DNA of 64,000 nt from RPQJ01 sp963732375 (GCA_963732375.1 CAVSZE010000012.1:434001-498000), one strand, 5' to 3'; positions 16,909 to 25,247 are shown, counted from the stretch's first letter. Numbers and translations are program-made. Notes: generated from the sequence alone by a model not told the origin.

Positions 16909-18900
16909 TCAGCGCGTGAGACGGTAGATCAGCAGCGCTGTCCGCTGGATCTGCATCGACAGTGGATCGACCTCGAGGTATTCGCCCGGCGCGTGGTCGT
17001 TGTCTCCCATCGCCCCAAGGCCGTCGAGACACTCGAGCCGCCCGTCGCACACGAACGAGATGTCGCCGGCACCGCGCTCTGCCGGATCCTGTGCGGTGAC
17101 TGGACCAGCCCCGAGATCGCGACTTACGGCATCCAGCACCGCCAGCACGCGACGGTTGCCATCCGTCGGCGTCATCGACGGATATTCCTTCTCGAAACTT
17201 ATCGACGCCGACGTTCCTGGAAGACTGCCAGCGACGATCGCCGTCATTTTGGAGCACGCGTCCTCGTACTGTTCAGACGACAGGAAACGCAGGTCGCCCG
17301 TCACTCGCGCCTCGCGAGGTATGACATTGGTCTTGCCAAGTGCCGTGCCGCTCTTGCTCGCATCGTCATAGGTCACCGCCGTACCTCCCAGCATCACCGA
17401 GGGGTTGTAGGTGAGGTATGGCTGCTGCAACTCCTCGCGAAATCGATCCAGGATGCGGGCGGTCTCGAAAATTGCGCCATAGCCCTGGCCCTCGCGAAAG
17501 ATCCCGGACGAATGCGCCTGCCGGCCGGTGACCCGCAGCCGCCAGGTACCGATGCCACGACGCCCAATGACGGCAACCCCGGGCGAGCCACCCTCGAAGC
17601 CAAGTGCTATATCGCTTTCCTCACCGGCGGCGAGCAGCGCCTGGCGGCTCAATGTGAAGGGCGAGCCTGGATCTTCCTCGTCCCCGGTGAACACGACGGT
17701 TACCTGGCGGTCCTCCAGCGCACCGACCGTGGCCAGCGCACGCAGCGCCTCGACGATGATGACATCGCCGCCCTTCATGTCGGACGAACCCGTGCCGTAG
17801 GCCCGGTTGCCCTCCCGGCGAAACGGCTCGCCCGTCAGCACGGTGTCCAGGTGCCCGATCAGCAGCAGGCGCTTGCCGCTGTCGCCGCGGTGCACGGCGA
17901 CCAGGTGCCCGGCGCGCCCCATCTCGGCCGGGACATCAACCCAGCGCGTCTCGAAGCCGATTGCCGCGAGTTCCCGCGCGAAGACGTCCCCTACCTTGCG
18001 CACACCGGCGCGATTCTCGGTAGCGCTCTCGATGTTGACGGTCTCCGCCAGCAGGCCGATCGACTGCGCCGCTTCCGTGTTCACCGCACGAACGATGTGC
18101 TTCTCAAACTCGTCCAGCGCCAATGCCTGCGTGCTGGCAAGGCATAGTAGTGCGGACAGCATGAGTCGGGCTCGCTCGTGCTTCCCGCCGGTCTGTCCCG
18201 GGCTGCTCGCTGGTGTTCGCAGCTCCCTGTCGCCGACCACGACCTGGCCGGTCAGGACGCCACCCGACGGCGGCCTGAACAACGAATTGGCCGTCCGACC
18301 CACCATCCGGCAGACGACCGCGTCGAGCGATCCGCCGACGACACCACCGAGCACGGGAACCGCTCGCGGAATCTTCAGCACCACCTCACCGCCCAGTTTC
18401 GCGACAAGCCTCGCGCCGATTCGCTTGTTGATCTCGACCAGTGCGCGGCCCGGGATCTGGTCAACGGCGCGCTGCGTGAGCTTGTCACCGACCTTGAGCC
18501 CGAGGTCCTTCATCGCCTCCTTTGCGACGTCGCCGGCGAGGCTCAGCAGGATCTTCGTCCTAACCTGTTCCGACGAGAGATCGTGCCCATAGATCTTTGC
18601 AATGGCCGCCGCCATGCGCGCCTGGATCAGCCACGATGCCCCTAGTGCCGCAGGAATCGACACAGGAAAGGTGACGACGCCACCGAGGCCGGCGAGAAAT
18701 CCGCTGGTGAAATTCTTGCGCGACTCGCGGCGGATCAATGCTTCGACCCGCGTCTCATCGTTCTGGTAGCCGGGATCGCGCAGGTATGCGCGCGACAGAC
18801 TTTCCGCGCTCGATAGCGGCCCCGCGCCTTCAATGGCGCGTTCGAGCAGGAAGCTGGCCAGGTTACTTCCTGAAGACTCGTTCGGCGCGCGGTTCGTCAT
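16909..18900 (-). CDS. EcsC domain fused to M20 metallopeptidase
   Basis: One uninterrupted 663-residue frame. Residues 1 to about 210 are an EcsC-family domain with FTSGFLAGLGGVVTFP and helical repeats. Residues from about 247 begin a signal-peptide-like segment (MLSALLCLASTQALA) followed by a complete M20 carboxypeptidase: GHLDT, GSSDMKGG, TGDEED and, near the end, DNDHAPGEYL with zinc ligands in place. EcsC proteins are cytoplasmic or membrane-linked, whereas the peptidase looks exported, so a single polypeptide makes little sense. Either the stop between two genes was lost or the peptidase is translated from the internal ATG at 18162. The start ATG directly follows the TGA of the upstream gene. 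Confidence 0.75.
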   Translation of the reverse strand: MTNRAPNESSGSNLASFLLERAIEGAGPLSSAESLSRAYLRDPGYQNDETRVEALIRRESRKNFTSGFLAGLGGVVTFPVSIPAALGASWLIQARMAAAIAKIYGHDLSSEQVRTKILLSLAGDVAKEAMKDLGLKVGDKLTQRAVDQIPGRALVEINKRIGARLVAKLGGEVVLKIPRAVPVLGGVVGGSLDAVVCRMVGRTANSLFRPPSGGVLTGQVVVGDRELRTPASSPGQTGGKHERARLMLSALLCLASTQALALDEFEKHIVRAVNTEAAQSIGLLAETVNIESATENRAGVRKVGDVFARELAAIGFETRWVDVPAEMGRAGHLVAVHRGDSGKRLLLIGHLDTVLTGEPFRREGNRAYGTGSSDMKGGDVIIVEALRALATVGALEDRQVTVVFTGDEEDPGSPFTLSRQALLAAGEESDIALGFEGGSPGVAVIGRRGIGTWRLRVTGRQAHSSGIFREGQGYGAIFETARILDRFREELQQPYLTYNPSVMLGGTAVTYDDASKSGTALGKTNVIPREARVTGDLRFLSSEQYEDACSKMTAIVAGSLPGTSASISFEKEYPSMTPTDGNRRVLAVLDAVSRDLGAGPVTAQDPAERGAGDISFVCDGRLECLDGLGAMGDNDHAPGEYLEVDPLSMQIQRTALLIYRLTR
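18160..18162 (-). other. Internal start of the M20 peptidase part
   Basis: An ATG here, in the frame of the fused ORF, begins a 15-residue hydrophobic segment ending ALA, followed by a mature glutamate-carboxypeptidase-like M20 protein of 417 residues in all. Translation from here would yield a normal exported peptidase covering 16909-18162. The upstream binding site (GAGCGAG) is weak. Confidence 0.5.
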
Positions 18901-19614
18901 TCAGCCTGCCGGCGCCAGCTGCGGAAATGCCTGCGGGCCGAATGACCCGATCGGCTCGTCGGGAAACAGCACACGAATGGTGGACGTGGGTTCCGCCTGC
19001 CACTGTGCCTGGGTGACCAGCCATTTCTTCACGAACTCAGTGACCGTTTTCCGTGCGTCCTCCCGCTGCAACTGTCGATACGCCGCACTGCCTGCCTTCT
19101 TGGACAGCGTCGCGGTGATTTCCCGTTGAAGTGATTCAAGGTCGGCGCGTTCGTTGAATGGAATCAGGATCCAGGTACCGCCAACGTCTTTCTCCATGCG
19201 GGCCAGGTCCACGGCGACCGGCAGGCTCGGCTTCACCGGTGGCGTCACCACGGTGAACACTTCGCCCGCGCGAATGATCGTCCATTCAGGCGCCAGCTCG
19301 ATGTGGTAGCGGTAGACAGCCGGCACGCGAATGTGCGGCACCGTCTCACCAACCTTGAGGCCAAGCACGGTGTACACGAACTTCTTGTCGAACTGTTCCG
19401 TCGCGCGAATCGTGGCGACCTCGAGCAGGCCGCCCCTGGTGCGCATCACCAGGATCTCGCTGCCCAGCCCGGAGCGTACAACCCCAGCGCGCTTTGACCA
19501 GGGCAGGAAGTTCGCGAGACGCTGGTATCCAAACCAGGCCACAGCGGCCAGCACCATGAACGCCAGCACGATTCGCAGCGTTCTCGATCCACTCGCTACG
19601 TCGCCCTGTTTCAT
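18901..19614 (-). CDS. Membrane-anchored DUF4230-like protein
   Basis: A 237-residue protein with an N-terminal membrane helix (about 14-36) and a mature domain with LLEVATIRATEQFDKKF, the segment VYRYHIELAPEW and a C-terminal helix ending in a long charged stretch. The order of a beta domain with TPPVKPSLPVAVDL and then a Lys/Arg-rich helix resembles the DUF4230 family, but the match is loose. The stop codon is followed immediately by the ATG of the EcsC-M20 ORF, so the two are translated together and probably act in one envelope process. The function is unknown. Confidence 0.55.
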   Translation of the reverse strand: MKQGDVASGSRTLRIVLAFMVLAAVAWFGYQRLANFLPWSKRAGVVRSGLGSEILVMRTRGGLLEVATIRATEQFDKKFVYTVLGLKVGETVPHIRVPAVYRYHIELAPEWTIIRAGEVFTVVTPPVKPSLPVAVDLARMEKDVGGTWILIPFNERADLESLQREITATLSKKAGSAAYRQLQREDARKTVTEFVKKWLVTQAQWQAEPTSTIRVLFPDEPIGSFGPQAFPQLAPAG

Positions 19615-19740
19615 TCAACGACCTCGAACCCTGCAGACCACGACCAACGAATCGCCAGTGCTGTCCGGCGCTATCGCCGTGCACAACGACCCGGATCATG
19701 CCCCGGAGCACCCGCATCGACAAGAAATCACTGTCACCTG

Positions 19741-19768
19741 AAAAAAAACGCCCCCACGAGGGGGGCGT
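19741..19768 (-). terminator. Intrinsic terminator, minus strand
   Basis: Stem ACGCCCCC (19748-19755) pairs with GGGGGCGT (19761-19768) and the A-run at 19741-19748 gives a U-run on the minus strand. It lies about 75 nt after the exported protein gene ending at 19843 and has the same core as the terminator at 13776-13801. Confidence 0.8.
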
Positions 19769-19842
19769 CTTCCCGTGCGCGGCCGGGACGTGACGGTGCC
19801 GCTTGCAGGCGGCGGCTTCACGAACCGGATCCGCGAGTCCGG

Positions 19843-20298
19843 TTACTTCATCGTGACCTTCACGCCCGAGGCCGAGCCCACGTTGAGCGACAGGCCTTTC
19901 GAGGTCGTGCCGATCGACATGATCACGCCGTTCTCGTTCTTCAGGTGCAGCATGCCGGCGCCAGCGCCCGCGGCTCCGCCCGTGCTGAACACCGTGTAGG
20001 TGCCGGGGAACTTGGAGAGGTCCTTCAGATCGTAGACGAAGCCATTGCCCTTGACCTCGGTGATGCCGACATTGACGCCCGCCGTCAGCCCGGAGATCTT
20101 GAATTCGTAGGACTTGCCCTGGAAATCGAGTTTGCCGCCGCCGGTGGAGCCACCGAATACCAGCGCGAACTGCTTCGCATCGATGCTGACGCTGCCGTCG
20201 TACTTTGACCAGTCGCGGTCGGCCGCGGTCGCCACGCCGCCAACAAGAAGTGCCGCACCGAGGGCAAATACAGCCGAAGCCTTTCTGAACAGGTTCAT
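19843..20298 (-). CDS. Exported small beta-rich hypothetical protein
   Basis: A 151-residue protein with a signal peptide ending ATAA (about residues 23-26). The mature domain is Gly-rich with repeated strands: GGGKLDFQGKSYEFKISGL, GFVYDLKDLSKFPGTY, LKNENGVIM and a C-terminal LNVGSASGVKV. This pattern is found in short periplasmic proteins of proteobacteria that I cannot name with certainty. ATG 20298 is chosen because AGGAG stands eight bases upstream; the ATG at 20304 would be too close. A terminator follows at 19741. Confidence 0.65.
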   Translation of the reverse strand: MNLFRKASAVFALGAALLVGGVATAADRDWSKYDGSVSIDAKQFALVFGGSTGGGKLDFQGKSYEFKISGLTAGVNVGITEVKGNGFVYDLKDLSKFPGTYTVFSTGGAAGAGAGMLHLKNENGVIMSIGTTSKGLSLNVGSASGVKVTMK

Positions 20299-20579
20299 CC
20301 GCATATCTCCTGAGAGGGTTGAAACAGAACAAAGTCGCTGCCATAGGACCGGATCGCGGTCCGCGGGTTCCCGATCCAGCGTGGTAGTTCCAGCCGAACA
20401 AAGCGTGCCCGCCGAGGATTCAGAGCCACGGACCACCGTCACAGCGAAATACGCACTGCGATTTCAGGCGCAGCGCGATTGGCGCTGGACGGAAAATCTC
20501 GTGGAGAATCAGTGCGTAGTATACAGCACAGCGCTGCTTGCAGCGCTGGCAGATTCTCGGCCTGCCGACCCCGGCGGAG

Positions 20580-20831
20580 CTAGAGGTTCCTGGCCAGTGG
20601 CTTCCAGTGCAGGAACCCGAACAGCAGCGTCAGGGCGATGCTGTCGATCAGGGGTCCCGGGTACCGCCTTATGCTCTTGAGCGCCACCAGCATCTCCAGC
20701 GCGTGCGCAGCGAGCAGCACCAGCGCCGCAATGCGCAAGCCGGCGACCAGGCCCTCGGGCAGCATCAGGTATCCACCGATCGCCGCCAGGATGTAAATCG
20801 CCAGACAAAGTGCCTTGATTAGGTCGTACAT
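20580..20831 (-). CDS. DUF1145/YhhL-like membrane protein
   Basis: An 83-residue protein with three hydrophobic segments and the ending ALTLLFGFLHWKPLARN, together with AAHALEML, which recalls the DUF1145 (YhhL) family of small inner-membrane proteins. No function is known for it. The ATG at 20831 lies two bases after the stop of the upstream gene on the same strand, so it is translated from the same message. The open frame extends upstream into that gene. Confidence 0.7.
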   Translation of the reverse strand: MYDLIKALCLAIYILAAIGGYLMLPEGLVAGLRIAALVLLAAHALEMLVALKSIRRYPGPLIDSIALTLLFGFLHWKPLARNL

Positions 20832-20833
20832 GT

Positions 20834-21238
20834 CTACTTTCTCGCCTTCTTTTTCTTCCACTCGGGCAGTACCGCAAGGCGCAGCTTGCCCACCTTCCGG
20901 CCGGCAATCGAGCTCAACACAAGCTTTCCGCGGGCATCGACCGTGCAGGGAACCACGAATACACCGGGCTTCATCAGCTCGCGGATCGCCAGCGCCGCCG
21001 CGCGGCGCTTGAAGAGCGTCGCGCGCTTGGGATCGTCGATCAACCAGGCGTCTTCCTGGACCTCGTAGTACAGCGAGAACCAGGGCAGCGTCGCCGAAAC
21101 CAGCAGGTACCTGCGTGGATCGTCGGCATCCTTGATGCGGCGCTCGAGTTCACGACGCTCCGCCGCCGTCAGGGGCTGGTTGTCATCCGCACGCCGCGCC
21201 GGCCTTGCTGCCGGAGTCTTTTTTCGTGTCGCCGCCAT
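20834..21238 (-). CDS. Conserved hypothetical basic protein
   Basis: A 134-residue protein with a Lys/Arg/Ala-rich N terminus, then LTAAERRELERRIKDADDPRRY, a hydrophobic strand region (FSLYYEVQEDAWLID) and a C-terminal basic tail ending EWKKKKARK. I recognise no family. The ATG at 21238 has GGGAGG five bases upstream. It is followed after two bases by the DUF1145-like gene and is divergent from yajD. Confidence 0.65.
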   Translation of the reverse strand: MAATRKKTPAARPARRADDNQPLTAAERRELERRIKDADDPRRYLLVSATLPWFSLYYEVQEDAWLIDDPKRATLFKRRAAALAIRELMKPGVFVVPCTVDARGKLVLSSIAGRKVGKLRLAVLPEWKKKKARK

Positions 21239-21343
21239 CGTGGCCTCCCGGGAAAGTCGCAACCTGCGTCCACGGTAGCCGCCATGCTCGCCAAGGGCAA
21301 CTGCCCTTCCCTGCCGCGTATCGGTCGGCACACAATGCAGCCC

Positions 21344-21721
21344 ATGCCGACACGCAAGCCAGTCAATCCCGACGTCGTACGCCTGGACCGCGTCGTTGCC
21401 GAGGCGCGCAAGGCCCGCGATGAACGCGAGGACAGCTACCGCGGTCGCGCGCTGAAGCTATATCCCTGGATTTGCGGGCGCTGCGCGCGGGAATTCGACC
21501 ACACCAACGTCCATGAACTCACGGTCCACCACAAGGACCACAACCACGACCACAACCCATTGGACGGCAGCAACTGGGAACTGCTGTGCTTGTATTGCCA
21601 CGACAACGAGCACCAGCGCCAGCTCGACACACGCCCGCTCTCCGGGCGAACCGAGCGCTCGGCTGGCGCGACGCACGCCCCGTTCGCCGACCTGGCGTCG
21701 CTGCTGAAACGCGACGAATGA
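21344..21721 (+). CDS. yajD: HNH nuclease family protein YajD
   Basis: A 125-residue HNH endonuclease-fold protein. The core is almost identical in layout to E. coli YajD: YRGRALKLYPWICGRCARE, HELTVHHKDHNHDHNPLDGS and LLCLYCHDNEHQRQL, with two Cys pairs for zinc and the HHKDH catalytic element, then a polar linker and PFADLASLLKR at the end. The biological substrate is unknown. ATG 21344 is chosen; an in-frame ATG at 21335 is equally close. It runs toward the minus-strand gene ending at 21723. Confidence 0.9.
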   Translation: MPTRKPVNPDVVRLDRVVAEARKARDEREDSYRGRALKLYPWICGRCAREFDHTNVHELTVHHKDHNHDHNPLDGSNWELLCLYCHDNEHQRQLDTRPLSGRTERSAGATHAPFADLASLLKRDE

Positions 21722-21722
21722 G

Positions 21723-22193
21723 CTAGCTGATCGGGGGCCTCAGGAACGTGATGAACGCGGTGTCCTCGCCGTTCGGCAGCAACTGCCTGCGACGCTCGGT
21801 ACCGAGGAACTCCTCGACCAGCGCCCCTCCGAGCTCTCCACGTCCCTCGCGAAGGTCCGAGTAGTTGCCCCACCAGTAGACGGCGAACTTGCCGTCGGCC
21901 TCGGGCGCGAACTCGGCCAGCAACGATTCGTCGAATCCCTGCTGCCTGAGCCGCTCGAGGATGGGCCGGACGCGCTGCTGGAACGCCTCGAGGCCGCGCT
22001 TGGGCTCGACGCCGTACATCCGCGGCTCGACGTCGAGCAGGCAGTCTATCAGTTCGTCCATCGTGCGGAACCACACGAAAACCTGAACGGAGTCGAGTTC
22101 CTCGCTTCCGCCGGTAAGGTACCCGTACGGGTACGCCCGCGGATCGCGCTCATGCGCTTCTGCCGCGCTCGCGAACAGTTCTGATTTGGTCAT
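21723..22193 (-). CDS. Conserved hypothetical protein
   Basis: A 156-residue soluble protein with an acidic, Tyr/Trp-rich middle (FVWFRTMDELIDCLLDVEP, FAVYWWGNYSDL) and the ending GEDTAFITFLRPPIS. The pattern looks conserved but I cannot name a family. There is no signal peptide or membrane segment. The start is the ATG at 22193 with AGGAG about ten bases upstream; the frame is open beyond it into unlikely sequence. Confidence 0.65.
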   Translation of the reverse strand: MTKSELFASAAEAHERDPRAYPYGYLTGGSEELDSVQVFVWFRTMDELIDCLLDVEPRMYGVEPKRGLEAFQQRVRPILERLRQQGFDESLLAEFAPEADGKFAVYWWGNYSDLREGRGELGGALVEEFLGTERRRQLLPNGEDTAFITFLRPPIS

Positions 22194-22459
22194 CGAACGA
22201 GTTCTCCTGAATATAGTGCTCGGCTGCATGCCAGTGGGGGCCCCGTCACATTGGCCTGCCCGCCGAACGCACCGTGTCATTGGACCAGCAGTCGCTCGCC
22301 TGCGCGGGAACCCCGTCACAAATCCCGGTCGCTTCCCGGTCGCTCCGGGACGCCCCACTGGTTGCGGCCGCCGGAGCTGCACGGCAAACCGCGAAATCGC
22401 CCGCCAGTTGACATTCCGACGGCCAGGGACACAATCGCCGAAAGTAACCAGGGGAACTT

Positions 22460-22891
22460 ATGGGAAACGGAACCTACACGGCTGGCTGCGCATGCGGTGC
22501 GGTCCAGCTTGAGCTCGACGGCGAACCACCGATCCAGGTCTATTGTCATTGCGACTCGTGCCGCAGCTGGCTCAGTGCGCCGATCCACGCTGCGACGTTG
22601 TGGCCAACACCGAGCGTGAAGATCGTGAAAGGCGCCGACAACCTCGGCCTGTACAAGCGGACCGAGGCGAGCCACCGCCAGTTCTGCAAGAGTTGCGGCG
22701 CGGCTGTGCTGGTCGTGCACCCGGCGATCGGAATGACGGACGTGCCCGCGGGATCAATCGCCGGATTCCGGCATGCGCCGACGCTGCACGTGCACTACGG
22801 CGAGAAAGTCATGCCGCTGCGTGACGGGCTGCCGAAATTCAAGGATTTCCCCAAGGAATTCGGTGGATCGGGCGACATGGTGCCCGAGTAG
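22460..22891 (+). CDS. GFA family zinc-binding protein
   Basis: A 143-residue protein of the Mss4-like fold used by glutathione-dependent formaldehyde-activating (GFA) enzymes. The zinc ligands lie in GCACGAV, YCHCDSC and FCKSCGA. Family members are annotated as helping glutathione react with formaldehyde, but most have no proven activity. There is no formaldehyde dehydrogenase gene nearby. The ATG at 22460 has AGGGGAA upstream. The next plus-strand gene follows after 17 nt. Confidence 0.88.
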   Translation: MGNGTYTAGCACGAVQLELDGEPPIQVYCHCDSCRSWLSAPIHAATLWPTPSVKIVKGADNLGLYKRTEASHRQFCKSCGAAVLVVHPAIGMTDVPAGSIAGFRHAPTLHVHYGEKVMPLRDGLPKFKDFPKEFGGSGDMVPE

Positions 22892-22908
22892 CACTGGAGC
22901 ATCGGATC

Positions 22909-23265
22909 ATGCCGTTTGGCGTCAAGTCATGGCTGTCGCAGAAGCTGGCCCGCGAAGAGCCGGTCCGGGCGCGGGTGCAAAATGCACCAGCGAAGCACAG
23001 AGCGTCCTTCCACGGTATCGGCATCAAGCCTGGTCGGCCGTGTTGCGAGGGCGCAAAAAAATTGCTCGATCTGCGTTTCCTGTCGACGAACGCGCCGAGG
23101 CTACCATTGCCTGGCTGTCCGGCGGCAGAGTGCCATTGTCGATACCTGCACTTCGCGGATCGCCGGTCCGGAGTCGACCGCAGAGGCGCCAGAATCGCGA
23201 ATCAGCATCGCCTGAACGGCCCCGACAGACGGTGGCCGCGGCAGGGGCGGCGCGAGACCGACTGA
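22909..23265 (+). CDS. Conserved hypothetical, CxCRYxHFxDRR motif
   Basis: A 118-residue basic protein. The central part has a pattern C-x-A-x-L then RFLSTNAPRLPLPGC and AECHCRYLHFADRRSGVDRR, which I have seen as a recurring small-protein type of proteobacteria. The ending is Arg-rich and polar. The Cys and His residues could hold a metal. It has no signal peptide. It starts at an ATG shortly after the GFA gene and so may be co-transcribed with it. I do not know its function. Confidence 0.6.
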   Translation: MPFGVKSWLSQKLAREEPVRARVQNAPAKHRASFHGIGIKPGRPCCEGAKKLLDLRFLSTNAPRLPLPGCPAAECHCRYLHFADRRSGVDRRGARIANQHRLNGPDRRWPRQGRRETD

Positions 23266-23302
23266 ACCCGCCTGGACGGACGGTCCGCCTGGCTCTTCAG
23301 CC

Positions 23303-23328
23303 AAAAAAGAGGCCCTCCGAAGAGGGCC
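23303..23328 (-). terminator. Intrinsic terminator after the Gre-like gene
   Basis: Stem GGCCCT (23311-23316) pairs with AGGGCC (23323-23328) around a CCGAAG loop; an A-run at 23303-23308 gives U residues on the minus strand. It lies about 80 nt downstream of the minus-strand Gre-like gene. Confidence 0.75.
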
Positions 23329-23406
23329 AATCAGGGGGAGAATGGTTGCAGCTTATTGATGCGCCGCACCATTTGCGATACGTAAGAACCGAGGGGTATT
23401 GCGCCC

Positions 23407-23883
23407 CTATTCGGGACTCGGTTCGACGTCGGTAATTTCGGCCTCGGTGTCCCGGAAAGGTACCCGGTCACCAACGGACCCGCCCATCAACAACACAGCC
23501 AGCGGCGACACATACGAAATGAGGCCCCTGGTTGGGTCCGACTCGTCCTCACCCACGATACTGAATTCGACCCGCTTGCCGCTGTCGGTCTCGAGCCTGA
23601 CGCAGGACCCGAATCTGACCTTGCCTGTCGCACCGGCCAGCGGGACGACCTCAGCTGTCGCCTTGCGCTGGCGAAAGTAGCGCAGGTCACGCTCGATACG
23701 GGCAACCAGGGGCTTGTCCTCTGACGCACGCGCATCGACCAGCTCGCCCTCGAGGCGGTGCAGCGTGCGTTCGATCTGCGCCAGGCCCGATGGCGTAACG
23801 AGGTTACGGTGAGGGCTGATGGCGAGTTCCGGCAGGTCCTCCCCCGCCTCTCCGTCGAGTTCCTTGACGAATGCCCTGCTCAT
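23407..23883 (-). CDS. GreA/GreB-like elongation factor
   Basis: A 158-residue protein with an N-terminal coiled-coil region (NLVTPSGLAQIERTLHRLEGELVDAR, shown in part) and a C-terminal FKBP-like Gre domain carrying GSCVRLETDSGKRVEFSIVG, ISYVSPLAVLLMGGSVGD and a closing VPFRDTEAEI strand. The Gre domain binds RNA polymerase's secondary channel. The usual acidic finger residues needed for transcript cleavage are not clearly placed here, so this may be a Gre homologue of other function. ATG 23883 is preferred to the open upstream frame. A terminator lies after it. Confidence 0.75.
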   Translation of the reverse strand: MSRAFVKELDGEAGEDLPELAISPHRNLVTPSGLAQIERTLHRLEGELVDARASEDKPLVARIERDLRYFRQRKATAEVVPLAGATGKVRFGSCVRLETDSGKRVEFSIVGEDESDPTRGLISYVSPLAVLLMGGSVGDRVPFRDTEAEITDVEPSPE

Positions 23884-23961
23884 GAACGTGTCCCCTGCAT
23901 CGTGCCGCCGCCCCGATGAAGCTGCGCGGGCGTCGGGCAAAAGCCCCGGGGTCAGTGGCGA

Positions 23962-24393
23962 TCAGCGCGCACGGCTGTTGCTGCGCACGTCCAGGTCGAC
24001 ATACACGAGCATGCCACAACGGGGACAGGTGGCCGTATCCACCACCTCAACCTCGAACCAGCGGCGCCCGCAGTCGCACCGCACCTGCAGGATCCATTGA
24101 GCGACTGCACGACCCACGAGCCGCTCGTCGACCGTGATCCCGTCGGGCATCGCCAGGATTCGCGGCAGGCCCATGTCCTCATCAGACTCGTCGGACTCAT
24201 CGGATTCGTCGGACTCGCCGGCGCCGTCCGTGAATTCGGTGTAGCCCGCCTCGCTGGCGCGCTCGCTCGCGTCGAGATAACGGAGCAATCGGTCGGGGCT
24301 GACCAGGTCCTCGGACTCCTGTTCATCGGCAATCGATTCAACCGCCGGCCAGGTTTCATCCCCGGTCGTGTCGTAGCCTTCCCGCACGCTCAT
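23962..24393 (-). CDS. Acidic protein with SDE repeat and zinc ribbon
   Basis: A 143-residue protein with three parts: an acidic N terminus, a low-complexity segment of repeated Glu-Ser-Asp (about residues 59-73), and a C-terminal domain with VRCDCGRRWFEVE and TCPRCGML, two Cys pairs that probably bind zinc. I know no family with exactly this layout. The repeat is made from near-identical 9-base units in the DNA. It sits 80 bases upstream of the Gre-like gene, both leftward. It could be a small regulatory or RNA-binding protein; this is only inference. Confidence 0.5.
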   Translation of the reverse strand: MSVREGYDTTGDETWPAVESIADEQESEDLVSPDRLLRYLDASERASEAGYTEFTDGAGESDESDESDESDEDMGLPRILAMPDGITVDERLVGRAVAQWILQVRCDCGRRWFEVEVVDTATCPRCGMLVYVDLDVRSNSRAR

Positions 24394-24445
24394 GAATCCG
24401 CCCCCCGAAACCTGGCCGCAAAGATACTACGGCCGGCGGGCGGCG

Positions 24446-24949
24446 TCAGGTTTTGCCGGCCAGGTGTGCCCGGACCGTGTCGTTGATCAACCGCAGTTCC
24501 GCCAGGGTAGTCTCGATCTGGGCCCGCCGCTGCTCGAGTTCCGCGATGGCTCCGTCGGTGCGGTGCAGCACGTATTTCATCTGCTGGACGCGCCCTTCGC
24601 CATGGGCGCCGTAAAGGTCGAGGTAGTGCTTCATTTCAGCGAGCGATACGCCGATTGCCCTTGACCGCATGATCAGTGCGAGGCGTGCCCTGTCGCGTCT
24701 CGTATAGACGCGTGCGCCGCTAATTCGCCTCGGGCTCAACAGGCCCTTGTCCTCGTAGAAACGGATCGCACGCGCCGAGATTCCGAAGTCCTCGCACAAC
24801 TGCTTGATGCCGAACAGTTCCGATGTGGCCACATCATGATGCGCTGCAAGCACCTCTCGTGCGGTGCGTGCGGCGGTCCGACCCTGGCTTCGTACGCCGC
24901 GCTGCGCGGTCCGGGCCGGCCCCCTGGCCGGCGCGCGACCCACGGCCAT
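24446..24949 (-). CDS. MerR family regulator (LiuR-like)
   Basis: A 167-residue regulator with the MerR DNA-binding domain (KQLCEDFGISARAIRFYEDKGL, shown in part) and a long coiled-coil helix after it. It most resembles LiuR, the MerR activator of leucine and isovalerate catabolism genes; it lacks the metal-binding Cys set. About 40 basic residues precede the winged helix, so the true start may be the GTG at 24826. The ATG at 24949 lies one base from the upstream SCP2 stop, giving a two-gene operon. The gene diverges from the terpene-type operon, and an operator candidate lies between. I think it controls that operon. Confidence 0.82.
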   Translation of the reverse strand: MAVGRAPARGPARTAQRGVRSQGRTAARTAREVLAAHHDVATSELFGIKQLCEDFGISARAIRFYEDKGLLSPRRISGARVYTRRDRARLALIMRSRAIGVSLAEMKHYLDLYGAHGEGRVQQMKYVLHRTDGAIAELEQRRAQIETTLAELRLINDTVRAHLAGKT

Positions 24950-24950
24950 G

Positions 24951-25247
24951 TCAGACGACCCGCTGCAGCTTCATCGCAAGGCTCATGTCACCAGCCACAG
25001 TGAACTTGCCTGTCATGAAACCGGTGACTGGATCGAGCTGGCCGCCGAGCAGCGCCTCGAGGTTCTCGTGTGTAATCGAGATGGTGCAGTCGGCCTCCCG
25101 GTTCTCGTTGCTCACGGTATTCGGCACCGACTTGCCGTCAATCACGATCACTCCCTCTGCGCCGCAGTCGAACTTGAGCACGGCGTCGAGGCCGCTCTGC
25201 TCACCGACCTTGCCACGGATGGTCTCGGTGCACTGCTGGAAGTCCAT
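24951..25247 (-). CDS. SCP2 sterol-binding domain protein
   Basis: A 98-residue single-domain SCP2 (sterol carrier protein 2) protein: an alpha/beta lipid-binding fold with FDCGAEGVIVIDG, a central ISITHENLEALL and a C-terminal MTGKFTVAGDMSLAMKL. It binds acyl-CoAs or other hydrophobic molecules in a cleft. Here it heads an operon with the MerR regulator and stands opposite acyl-CoA metabolism genes, so it may carry or buffer an acyl-CoA intermediate. ATG 25247 is chosen; the frame is open upstream without a better start. Confidence 0.85.
   Translation of the reverse strand: MDFQQCTETIRGKVGEQSGLDAVLKFDCGAEGVIVIDGKSVPNTVSNENREADCTISITHENLEALLGGQLDPVTGFMTGKFTVAGDMSLAMKLQRVV

Noticed and set aside
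16993..18147. 384-codon plus-strand frame across the M20 peptidase part
   Set aside because: Antisense of clear peptidase motifs; no start site or domain of its own.
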